From an uncultured Megasphaera sp. (GTDB lineage Bacteria > Bacillota > Negativicutes > Veillonellales > Megasphaeraceae): 64,000 nucleotides of DNA. A program made the translations under genes and the position numbers. The notes under the pieces are model-generated. The model was not told the origin of the DNA. It did no database searches and saw only the letters and a program-made list of their open reading frames with translations. Of the stretch, positions 43,502-51,401 are shown in pieces; position 1 is the first letter of the stretch; every line of letters begins with the position of its first letter. The stretch lies in contig CAKPYN010000007.1 in NCBI GenBank assembly GCA_934202965.1, positions 26,194-90,193 on the forward strand, given 5' to 3'.

Positions 43502-45799
43502 TCAAACTCCTCCTTTATGATACTTTGCATATACTGCCTGTCCCAAGGCAATGCCGCCGTCATTTGGCGGTACTACATGATGTTTTAATACCGTAAATCC
43601 CCGTTGCTGCAGCATCGTATCGCATAAACGAAGCAGCAAGGTATTTTGAAATACGCCGCCACTAAGGGCTGCTATATTAGATTGCACTTCATCCCGTGAT
43701 TTTTCACAAGCCTGCACAATCAGCTCAGCCAGTACAACATGAAACCGGTATGCTAATATAGATACGTTTTCACCGGCCAGCCGTCGTTGTACGATATCTT
43801 GCACCAATTGATCCGTAGGCATGATATATCTATCTTGCCCGCGTTTTTTGATGGGAGCTGTTATGGCAGGCATGGACGCTATTTTTTCTCCTCGTTCGGC
43901 AGCAAACTGCAATTTCATGGCTCCTTCACCTTCAAACGTTGACGCACGGCACAAGCCTAGTATCGCACTAACTGCATCAAACAACCGTCCTGCACTGGTA
44001 GAAACAACGCTGTTAATCTGCTGACGAGCCATAAATACCTGAGCCTTATAGTTTGCCTCATCACAAAGATGCAGCTGCCGAACGATATGAAACGTATCCT
44101 CCGTATCTCCCATCATTTGTATGAATACACTAACGGCAATGCGCCATCCTTCTTTCGCTGATATATCGCCGCCGCGCTGCCAAAACGGCGCAATCGAGCC
44201 AACGCGTCGAAATCCCTGTACATTGCATACTAAAATTTCTCCGCCCCAAATCGTTCCGTCTGTTCCATACCCGGTTCCATCCATGGCGACGCCGATAACA
44301 GGTTGATTCATACAGTTATTTTCTGCCATGCAAGACAGGATATGGGCATAATGATGCTGCACTTCTATTACGGGATACCCCAACGTATGAGCCATCATTG
44401 TCGTATTATAACGAGGATGTCTGTCGCAAGCAACAACAGCCGGTACAATTTCTAACAACCTTTCCATACGGGCAATGGACTCTCGCAAGGCTGTTACCGT
44501 TCGTATATCTGCCATATCGCCTACATACGGAGATAGGTAATATACGTTATCCTTACTTAGGCAGAAGGCATTTTTTAATTCACCGCCCATGGCTAATACA
44601 TTAGGTCCTGTTTCTTCTCCTACAAATAAAGGTAACGGCGCATAGCCACGGGAACGCCGTATCATATAGGGGCTATGGTCATAAAAATCCATTACCGAAT
44701 CCTCAGCACGCAATCGTATCGTTCGATTATGGGTCAGAACCAAATCACACATACTCAACGCTTCCTGCTCTATGTCCTCATCGGTACGACAAATCGGCGC
44801 GCCGGCGGCATTGGCACTGGTCATCACCAAGGCATCCGGCATGGGCAGCTCATCATCATAGGTAAACAACAACAAATGAAGCGGCGTATACGGCAGCATA
44901 ACGCCGATTTTAGGATTATCCGGAGCAATATACGAAGACAAATTCGTCTTCTCTCGTTTGCATAGCAGCATAATCGGCTTTTCATGACCATCGAGTATGG
45001 CTTCCTGCTCTTTAGAAATCAAGCATTCTCGTTTCGCCGCTGCCAGGTCTTTCATCATTACCGCAAAAGGTTTTACCGGCCGATGTTTTAACTGCCGCAG
45101 CCGTCGTACAGCCGCATCATTTGTGGCATCACAACAAAGATGAAAACCGCCGATGCCTTTTACAGCTATAATATTCCCGTCGCAAATAGCCTCTCTTACT
45201 TTTACAATAGCATCTCTGTTTCGTTCTTTCCGTCCCAGCAGATAGACTTCCGGTCCGCAGTCGGGACAGCAAATAGGCTGTGCATCATACCGCCGCGTTT
45301 CGGCATGGGTATATTCTTCGTGGCAAGCATGGCACATCGGAAATTCCCCCATACTTGTCCGTTCGCGGTCGTACGGCATGGCATCGAGAATCGTCAATCT
45401 CGGACCGCAGGCCGTACAATTGATGAATGGGTGCAGATACCGTCTGTTCGTTTTGTCGAACAACTCTTTTTTGCAATCTTCACAAATCGCAATATCCGGC
45501 GAAACAAACACGATGCCTTTTTCTGTTTTACTCTCTATAATAGTAAAATCCGTATAGGCTTTTCTATCTTCGATGACAGTTGACACATTGAGGATGCAAG
45601 ACCGTGCCGGAGCCTTATGAAGCAATTCGCTGTAAAACTGCCGCCGTGCCGTTTCATCGCCCTGCGCAATGACTTCGACATATGAACCGGTATTACATAC
45701 GCTCCCATATATATGATGTGTTTGGGCAATTCGGCTTACAAACGGCCGAAATCCTACGCCTTGGACAATGCCAAACAGCCGAATGACTTCGGTTTTCAT
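43502..45799 (-). CDS. hypF: Carbamoyltransferase HypF
   Basis: A 765-residue HypF. Domains in order: acylphosphatase (FGIVQGVGFRPFV, residues 9-21), two zinc fingers (CEDCKKE...CTACG; CHACHEE...CPDCG), YrdC-like (IIAVKGIGGFHLCCDA) and a Kae1-like C-terminal domain (VIGVAMDGTGYG, HHYAHILSCMAE). It converts carbamoyl phosphate to a carbamoyl-adenylate and carbamoylates HypE. Full length. It starts 3 bp after B1, so translation is likely coupled to the nitrogenase-like genes. Confidence 0.96.
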   Translation of the reverse strand: MKTEVIRLFGIVQGVGFRPFVSRIAQTHHIYGSVCNTGSYVEVIAQGDETARRQFYSELLHKAPARSCILNVSTVIEDRKAYTDFTIIESKTEKGIVFVSPDIAICEDCKKELFDKTNRRYLHPFINCTACGPRLTILDAMPYDRERTSMGEFPMCHACHEEYTHAETRRYDAQPICCPDCGPEVYLLGRKERNRDAIVKVREAICDGNIIAVKGIGGFHLCCDATNDAAVRRLRQLKHRPVKPFAVMMKDLAAAKRECLISKEQEAILDGHEKPIMLLCKREKTNLSSYIAPDNPKIGVMLPYTPLHLLLFTYDDELPMPDALVMTSANAAGAPICRTDEDIEQEALSMCDLVLTHNRTIRLRAEDSVMDFYDHSPYMIRRSRGYAPLPLFVGEETGPNVLAMGGELKNAFCLSKDNVYYLSPYVGDMADIRTVTALRESIARMERLLEIVPAVVACDRHPRYNTTMMAHTLGYPVIEVQHHYAHILSCMAENNCMNQPVIGVAMDGTGYGTDGTIWGGEILVCNVQGFRRVGSIAPFWQRGGDISAKEGWRIAVSVFIQMMGDTEDTFHIVRQLHLCDEANYKAQVFMARQQINSVVSTSAGRLFDAVSAILGLCRASTFEGEGAMKLQFAAERGEKIASMPAITAPIKKRGQDRYIMPTDQLVQDIVQRRLAGENVSILAYRFHVVLAELIVQACEKSRDEVQSNIAALSGGVFQNTLLLRLCDTMLQQRGFTVLKHHVVPPNDGGIALGQAVYAKYHKGGV

Positions 45800-45802
45800 C
45801 GG

Positions 45803-46834
45803 CTATCCCCTCCCAGATACAGCAAAATGCGGAAAATCTACATACAGCCCATGAAAATGGGGCAAGGCTTTCTTAAAATAGGAATCTCCTAAGATAATAT
45901 CAAAATCATCATTATCAGCCAGTTTGCGAAAATCATCTTCTTCCCGCAAGGATATATGACCTGCATCTGGCTCCGTTTGGGCTGTCATAAACCACGTTGC
46001 CGTCGTCACATAGGCCGCGCCGGCTTCTTCGGCCATGGCACGCATCGCGCGGGCTGCGACATCTTGATGAATAATGAGGACATTTTTTCCGGCAAAAATA
46101 GAATTATCCGATACAACCTGGGACAAGCCAAAATACCGCATCTCATAAGGCGTACCCAGCGTTTTTTGTAAATATTGCGCTGCTTTTAATCCCGCTGGAG
46201 ATACAACGATATTCATGTCCGCTTTGCCGGCATGCATAAAATCATCCAAATCATCATATAATAAAATTTGCTTCCAGCCATCTTCGACTAATTCCTGACA
46301 AACGGCTTCGGTTCCATCAGCATGCATTAAATCTAATGGCACAGCTCCTAATACGCCAACTGTATCCCTTTCCGGCGTATCATTTGGCTGAACAAATTGT
46401 CGCAATAAGGCTAGGTACGTTTTTTCAATCCCTTTGTCATACCATTCCATACCGGTTGTATCAATTGCTAGTATAGGCATATCTAGTTTCTTCTCTGCCA
46501 TTCGCTGCAGTGCCCGATAATCCGTGCCAATGACCGAAGGCACGGGCGTGCCAACAATGGCGGCGAACGAAGCGTCTACAGTCTGCGCCGCATCACACAA
46601 TTTGGCAATCAATCGATCGTCTCGCCCCAAAATCGCATCCATGTCGCGCAGTCCCGCACTAAACACAGCACTTTTCTTGCCGCTAAACCAACGCGGCTCA
46701 TCAAATCCGCAGATATTGCCGGCACAGCCGCCGGCGTCACAAATCACGACAATGCCGCCCAAGCCATACAGGACAGCCGCCGCCCCTGATTGATCCGGCG
46801 CAAACGGTGAAATGTATTTCCATAATCCTTTCAT
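45803..46834 (-). CDS. Nitrogenase component 1-like protein B1
   Basis: A 343-residue short member of the nitrogenase component 1 superfamily. ICDAGGCAGNICGFDEPRW holds C32, C37 and C42; C37 aligns with the single conserved Cys of B2. GTPVPSVIGTD (95-105) stands where NifD has its Cys154-type ligand, which is lost. The start overlaps the A1 stop by one base (TAATG). By order it pairs with A1. It is about 60 residues shorter than B2, mostly towards the C-terminus. Confidence 0.83.
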   Translation of the reverse strand: MKGLWKYISPFAPDQSGAAAVLYGLGGIVVICDAGGCAGNICGFDEPRWFSGKKSAVFSAGLRDMDAILGRDDRLIAKLCDAAQTVDASFAAIVGTPVPSVIGTDYRALQRMAEKKLDMPILAIDTTGMEWYDKGIEKTYLALLRQFVQPNDTPERDTVGVLGAVPLDLMHADGTEAVCQELVEDGWKQILLYDDLDDFMHAGKADMNIVVSPAGLKAAQYLQKTLGTPYEMRYFGLSQVVSDNSIFAGKNVLIIHQDVAARAMRAMAEEAGAAYVTTATWFMTAQTEPDAGHISLREEDDFRKLADNDDFDIILGDSYFKKALPHFHGLYVDFPHFAVSGRG

Positions 46835-48138
46835 TAGCCCTGTCTTCCTTTCAAAGCCTCGTCCAGTCTATGCAGCAATGCCAACACGCCGGCATATCCA
46901 AATGGCTGTATTTCATCATCCCAAAACACATGGGCACTGTCGGCATGATAATACGCTGCATCTTTACCAATCGTAATATCTACAGTATGTTTGCTGCTAT
47001 CATAATACAGCATAGACGGCGACAAATTCGAATAGACCTGCGTATCCGGACTGAGTTTTTGTAAATGACGAAGATACACAAAATCAGCTTCTGTTACATT
47101 CGCATAGATTTCTCGAACGCAAAATCCGTATCGCGTTAGTGCCAAAGCCATTTCAAAGGCATTGCCATTCTGCATTTCCCCAATGGCTATAGTCGTACCG
47201 CTGTATTGGTTTCGTATGCGAGCAACTTCTGTCTTTGCTTTTTCATACCAACGAGAATCATCAATAGGCGTCTGCAATACCTGGCTGAATGCCTGATATT
47301 GTTTGTGAATCTGGCTGACCTGATAGAGTCGCGTCAATTCAATACTTGGTATCCCTAGATTTTTTTCCATATGCTGCGCTGCCAATCGGGATTCGGGATT
47401 TAAAATAATATTAAAGTTAGCCTTGGCCATATGCAGATACTCTGCAAAGGTCTGGCAGCGAGAGATTTCCTGTATCTTCGTAATGCCGATTTGACGTAAT
47501 ATTGCATATAGTTCGCAATCATCTTGGAGCGGTGCAAAATATCCCAACAGATTTACCGTTCGTTTCTGTCGTGTCTGCTTTGTCAGCAAGGAATACACGG
47601 CACGCCGCACATCGACCATCGGCGGCTTGCGCCCTTCCCGCGTCAAGGCATACATATAACAAGGGACTACGGGAAGGCCGACTTTGCTTGCCGCTTTACG
47701 GCAGACCCGTTCCATATCGGTTCCCAGCAATGCATCGACACAGGTCATGCAAATCATGACAACAGACGGTTTTTCCGGCAAATCATCGACAATTTCAGCC
47801 ACGGCTTGGGGAATTTTACGTAAATGCCGCCCCGTGACAATATCGGTTTCATCCATAATATAAAAGAAAAATCGATCGCTGTATCCGCCCATTTCGCTAA
47901 GAATCGTCGTATTGCGGCCGCAGCACCCCGGACCGACAAGCAGCATCACTGAACCGGGAATGGCCAGTCCTGCCCGCTTGACGCCAAATCCTTGGGCACC
48001 GGGTGAATTAAACGCCAACGCCGCCGGTGAATTGTAAATCAGATGGGTCGAGGAAATCAGTTCTTTCGGAATATGTTCCCGCCCTAACTGCACCAGTTCA
48101 TGTATTGTAATGGAATAAGGTTTCTTTTCATGTATCAT
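46834..48138 (-). CDS. Nitrogenase component 1-like protein A1
   Basis: A 434-residue protein of the nitrogenase component 1 superfamily. LVGPGCCGRN (C72, C73) matches the second P-cluster Cys of NifD; ICMTCVDALLGTD (C130, C133) matches the Cys154 GLIGDD motif. The first NifD Cys (C62) has no counterpart, as NSPGAQGFG lacks one. Later blocks (LGYFAPLQDDCELYAIL, NIILNPESRLAAQHMEKNLG) follow the fold. Start overlaps the NifH-like stop by 4 bp (ATGA). With B1 it could form a site with three cysteines, like the [4Fe-4S] site of BchNB. Confidence 0.85.
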   Translation of the reverse strand: MIHEKKPYSITIHELVQLGREHIPKELISSTHLIYNSPAALAFNSPGAQGFGVKRAGLAIPGSVMLLVGPGCCGRNTTILSEMGGYSDRFFFYIMDETDIVTGRHLRKIPQAVAEIVDDLPEKPSVVMICMTCVDALLGTDMERVCRKAASKVGLPVVPCYMYALTREGRKPPMVDVRRAVYSLLTKQTRQKRTVNLLGYFAPLQDDCELYAILRQIGITKIQEISRCQTFAEYLHMAKANFNIILNPESRLAAQHMEKNLGIPSIELTRLYQVSQIHKQYQAFSQVLQTPIDDSRWYEKAKTEVARIRNQYSGTTIAIGEMQNGNAFEMALALTRYGFCVREIYANVTEADFVYLRHLQKLSPDTQVYSNLSPSMLYYDSSKHTVDITIGKDAAYYHADSAHVFWDDEIQPFGYAGVLALLHRLDEALKGRQG

Positions 48139-48896
48139 ATGGTATTCCTATCTTGTAATAACGATGTTGCTAACTGCAAAAAAGTCTGGCTAATCGGTAA
48201 CTCCGGATTGCCTTCAATAACGGTCTTTCCTTCTTCTTCAAATTGATTAATCGCATCACTTCGGGGAATATCACCGACAATAGGAAGATTCGTTTGTGCA
48301 GCAAAGGCCTTTACCTTCGCTTCTTCGTCAGGAATATTGCGGCGATTAAAAAGAATACCGCGGACCGATGCGTAACTCCGATCGGCAAAATTCTGCACCG
48401 CTGTATAAATGTTATTCGCCGCATATAATGCCATTTTTTCACCAGATGTAACAATCAGGACTTCTTTGGCATACCCTTCGCGAATCGGCGCGGCAAAGCC
48501 GCCGCAAACGACGTCTCCCAATACATCATACAACACAACGTCAGGCTGATAGGTTTCAAATAATTCCAAATCTTCGAGCAGCGAAAACGTCGCAATAATG
48601 CCGCGCCCGGCACAGCCAAGTCCCGGTGTCGGTCCGCCTGTTTCGATACAAAGAATACCGCCATATCCAACCCGTGAAATATCGGCTATGTTCTCCGGAT
48701 CTTCGTCATGTTCACGCAAATAATTCATTACCGGTTCGACAGGATTGCCGTGCAGCAAGTTAAAGGTCGAATCCGCTTTGGGATCACAGCCTATTTGAAT
48801 GACCCGTTTTCCTAGGTACGCAAAGGCAGCGGCTAAATTACTCGTCATGGTTGATTTGCCAATACCGCCTTTACCATAAATTGCAAGTTTTAACAT
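48135..48896 (-). CDS. NifH-like Fe protein 1
   Basis: A 253-residue nitrogenase reductase-like ATPase: GKGGIGKST, QIGCDPKADST, GCAGRGII and DVVCGGF (the two cluster cysteines per monomer) are all intact. It should use ATP to pass low-potential electrons to A1B1. It starts 9 bp after the TM1266-like gene and overlaps A1 by 4 bp. Similarity to NifH-like 2 at 40.5 kb is high through the whole length. Confidence 0.93.
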   Translation of the reverse strand: MLKLAIYGKGGIGKSTMTSNLAAAFAYLGKRVIQIGCDPKADSTFNLLHGNPVEPVMNYLREHDEDPENIADISRVGYGGILCIETGGPTPGLGCAGRGIIATFSLLEDLELFETYQPDVVLYDVLGDVVCGGFAAPIREGYAKEVLIVTSGEKMALYAANNIYTAVQNFADRSYASVRGILFNRRNIPDEEAKVKAFAAQTNLPIVGDIPRSDAINQFEEEGKTVIEGNPELPISQTFLQLATSLLQDRNTI

Positions 48897-48905
48897 AATT
48901 TTCTC

Positions 48906-49157
48906 CTATAATGGCATCGGTGGATAGGTTGTTTTGGCACTGACATCGGGAAGCATGCCTAATTTTCCCGTCAGCGCACTGATCATATCCTGAGGAGCAT
49001 CAATCATCACACTAATAACGCTTACATCCTTATGTTTGTAAGGAATCCCCATTCGTCCTATAATATACTGTCCATACTCATGAAGCAGTTCATTGAGCCG
49101 GGCTGTCGCTTCCCGATTGCCAACGACAATACCAATAAAAGCCAGTCTTGTCTCCAT
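48906..49157 (-). CDS. Iron-only hydrogenase system regulator, TM1266 family
   Basis: An 83-residue protein starting METRLAFIGIVVG with HEYGQYIIGRMGIPYKHKDV and ISVMIDAPQDMISALTGKLG. This is the TM1266 family, an ACT/NikR-C-like fold normally encoded with [FeFe]-hydrogenase maturation genes. Its ligand is unknown. ATG 49157 has AGGAG 7 nt upstream; the TTG at 49163 is less likely. It is the first gene of the operon, behind a structured leader. Confidence 0.85.
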   Translation of the reverse strand: METRLAFIGIVVGNREATARLNELLHEYGQYIIGRMGIPYKHKDVSVISVMIDAPQDMISALTGKLGMLPDVSAKTTYPPMPL

Positions 49158-49186
49158 ATCCAATCTCCTATCCTAATGTATCTATC

Positions 49187-49340
49187 AAAAAAAGCTCTAT
49201 GCAAAAGCACAGAGCTCACCAAAATTTCCGTATGTGCTTTCGCCTTAGTTGCGCAGATATATTCTTTGCAAGCAAGTACGACGGCTGTTCTATACCGTTT
49301 TCCGTCAGGAACATCCTTTCGAATCACTTTTTTATGTTAC
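49187..49340 (-). promoter_or_regulatory. Structured 5' leader with intrinsic terminator ahead of the twelve-gene operon
   Basis: Between the promoter and TM1266 the transcript has about 175 nt. It contains a GACGG/CCGTC hairpin, a GGCGAAAGC-type tetraloop element and, at 49187-49216, AGCTCTGTGC with its complement followed by T7, an intrinsic terminator 30 nt before the start codon. The layout is that of a riboswitch or attenuator. It matches no class I can name. A GTG-initiated frame runs through it but lacks a ribosome-binding site. Confidence 0.65.
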
Positions 49341-49344
49341 GTAT

Positions 49345-49373
49345 ATTATATCAGATATATAAAAAAACAGGAA
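49345..49373 (-). promoter_or_regulatory. Promoter of the twelve-gene operon
   Basis: Extended -10 TGATATAAT (complement 49345-49350 for TATAAT) with a weak -35 (TTCCTG, 49368-49373) at 17 bp. The -35 lies within the right arm of the gltP-type terminator. Confidence 0.65.
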
Positions 49374-49398
49374 CCCAGTATATTGAATTCCTGTTTTT
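49361..49398 (-). terminator. Terminator of the DAACS symporter gene
   Basis: AAACAGGAA and TTCCTG arms followed by T7 on the minus strand. Confidence 0.8.
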
Positions 49399-49409
49399 AT
49401 ATATATTAT

Positions 49410-50699
49410 TTAAAAATCATTTTCCATTTGTTTTCCGCTCATTAGCGAATGATATGCTGCATTAAATGTATCTTTTGGAAGCTCTCCTTCCCAACGAGCT
49501 ACGACAACTGTAGCCATACAGTTGCCGCAAACATTGCAGACTGTACGAATCATATCCAATAATCTATCAATACCCAACAAAATCGCTACACCATCCGTAG
49601 GCAGATTAAACGCAGCTGCTGTAGCCGCTACAACAATGATGCCTGCACCCGGAACACCGGCAATCCCTTTCGTAGAAAGCATCAATGTCAGCATAACCAA
49701 AATTTGTTGTTCAATGGACATATCTATGCCATACAATTGGGCAATAAATAAAATACCTGCTGAACTGTATAACGTAGACCCATCCAAATTAAAGGAATAG
49801 CCTGTTGGCATAACAAAAGTAACTATATTTTTTCTAATACCTAATTGGGAAAGGCGTTCCATTGCCAACGGCAGGGCAGCTTCACTGCTAGCCGTAGAAA
49901 AGGCCAAGAACAAAATATCTTTAATAGCCTTTAAAACATGGAAAAAGTTAATTCGCGTCAGCAAGCTGGCAATTAACGCAATGACACATATAAATAATAT
50001 CGTTGCTGCTGCTACGGAAGCAATTAATTTCCCTAGGGGGATCAACATGGCAATCCCATAACTTCCTACGGTATAGGCAATCATGGCAAATACACCAATC
50101 GGCGCAATGTGCATGACATAGCCCGTGACCTTAAACATCGCTTCGGCTACGCTGTGGCAAAGATCTACGATTTTTTTGCCCGATTCTCCAATATGCGCAA
50201 CACCGACGCCAAAAAAGCAGGCAAAGAAAATAATCTGCAGCATATCCTGCCGAGCTGCTGCATCGACAATATTCGTCGGCACAATGTGAACGGCATATTG
50301 CACTAAATCAACGCTGTGCTGACTGGCATTAGCTACATCTGCCGCTCCGGCTGAAGATGCAGTCAACGTGACACCAACGCCAGGCTGAGCCAAATTCATA
50401 AAAATCAAGCCAATCGCCAAGGCAATCGTCGTTGCAAATTCAAACCAGATAATCGCCTTTCCGCCAAGACGTCCTAATTTTTTAAAATCACCGGTTCCGG
50501 CAATCCCCATAACGAGGGTGCTAAAAATCAGCGGCACAACAATCATTTTAATCATACGCAAAAAAGCATCGCCAATAGGTTTTAGTTTATCCCCAAAATC
50601 AGGAAAGATATAACCTACAAGCGCACCTAATACCAAGCCTATCAGTATTTGCGTACTTAATCCCAATTTTTTCATATACTCTGTAAAAACTCCTTTCAT
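49410..50699 (-). CDS. Dicarboxylate/amino acid:cation symporter (DAACS family)
   Basis: A 429-residue GltP/DctA-type transporter with eight helices and two re-entrant hairpins. Motifs are AFSTASSEAALPLAMERL (hairpin 1), FVMPTGYSFNLDGSTLYSS (helix 7) and STKGIAGVPGAGII (hairpin 2). It moves glutamate/aspartate or C4-dicarboxylates with Na+ or H+. The last segment IRTVCNVCGNCMATVVVAR matches helix 8. The 210 bp upstream hold only AT-rich sequence up to the divergent zinc-ribbon gene. Confidence 0.9.
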   Translation of the reverse strand: MKGVFTEYMKKLGLSTQILIGLVLGALVGYIFPDFGDKLKPIGDAFLRMIKMIVVPLIFSTLVMGIAGTGDFKKLGRLGGKAIIWFEFATTIALAIGLIFMNLAQPGVGVTLTASSAGAADVANASQHSVDLVQYAVHIVPTNIVDAAARQDMLQIIFFACFFGVGVAHIGESGKKIVDLCHSVAEAMFKVTGYVMHIAPIGVFAMIAYTVGSYGIAMLIPLGKLIASVAAATILFICVIALIASLLTRINFFHVLKAIKDILFLAFSTASSEAALPLAMERLSQLGIRKNIVTFVMPTGYSFNLDGSTLYSSAGILFIAQLYGIDMSIEQQILVMLTLMLSTKGIAGVPGAGIIVVAATAAAFNLPTDGVAILLGIDRLLDMIRTVCNVCGNCMATVVVARWEGELPKDTFNAAYHSLMSGKQMENDF

Positions 50700-50909
50700 A
50701 ACTTATGGATGAATTGCTAGTATGACATAAGACTCTAAATATTTATTTTATGATATTTCAGCACATTTCACAATCATTTTTTACAAAATCCTCTAGCATG
50801 TTAGCAAAAAGATTGCCCACACTAAATCAGGAGTAGTTCAGCTTGACAGAAATAGCAAATATTCCTATCATGAACATAGGAATATACCTATACTCAAGGA
50901 GATGATATC

Positions 50910-51110
50910 ATGATCTGCCCTACTTGCGGCACAGAACTGCGTGACGGTGTATTAGTCTGCCCCATTTGCGGCACAAAGCAAATCATACCGCCGCCAGCAC
51001 CGCCAAAAAATATACAAAACGATCCCAAAATATTTTCCAAAACCCGCATCATTAGCTTTTGCATTGTAGCACTCTTTTTAATCATCGGATTTTGGCGAGT
51101 ATTTCAATAA
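50910..51110 (+). CDS. Small zinc-ribbon membrane protein
   Basis: A 66-residue protein: a CPTCG...CPICG zinc ribbon (residues 3-22), a Pro-rich linker (PPPAPPK) and one C-terminal transmembrane helix (about 48-62). AAGGAGATGAT precedes the ATG and a terminator follows. Function unknown; related zinc-ribbon/TM proteins are common in Firmicutes. Confidence 0.75.
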   Translation: MICPTCGTELRDGVLVCPICGTKQIIPPPAPPKNIQNDPKIFSKTRIISFCIVALFLIIGFWRVFQ

Positions 51111-51124
51111 TAATGTATATCTTA

Positions 51125-51160
51125 TTCCGACAGTACATATCATGCCGTCGGAATTTTTTT
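51125..51160 (+). terminator. Terminator of the zinc-ribbon gene
   Basis: TTCCGAC and GTCGGAA arms with T7. Confidence 0.85.
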
Positions 51161-51226
51161 ATACATTTTTTATCGTAATGCAATCATCTCATATACAGTG
51201 TAAAAGTGAAAAATAATGTATGTGTA

Positions 51227-51237
51227 CCCCCCCCCCC
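51227..51237 (+). repeat. Homopolymeric C11 tract
   Basis: Eleven consecutive C in AT-rich DNA, 165 bp before the adhesin start and about 20 bp before a possible promoter (TTTAAA, 16 bp, TACTAT, about 51262-51290). Such tracts change length by slippage and can phase-vary expression of surface proteins. Confidence 0.8.
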
Positions 51238-51401
51238 ATCTAATTCGTAAAATTTTATGTTTAAATCGAATTTTATTCGCATACTATTGCCGATTTTCTA
51301 TTTTTACCATCTATGTCCACTGCTAGTTTTTGGCATGAATATTTATTTTTTAAATCAATATATATATTCATCAGCAAGGAATTTAGAAGGGATGATTTTG
51401 A

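Noticed and set aside
36702..49157. True nitrogen fixation (nif) operon
   Set aside because: No nifB, nifE/N set or FeMo-co ligands; A and B proteins lack the full cysteine set and are mixed with hydrogenase maturation genes.
49058..49327. 89-codon frame starting in the operon leader
   Set aside because: GTG start without a ribosome-binding site; it runs through the terminator and overlaps the TM1266 gene in another frame.
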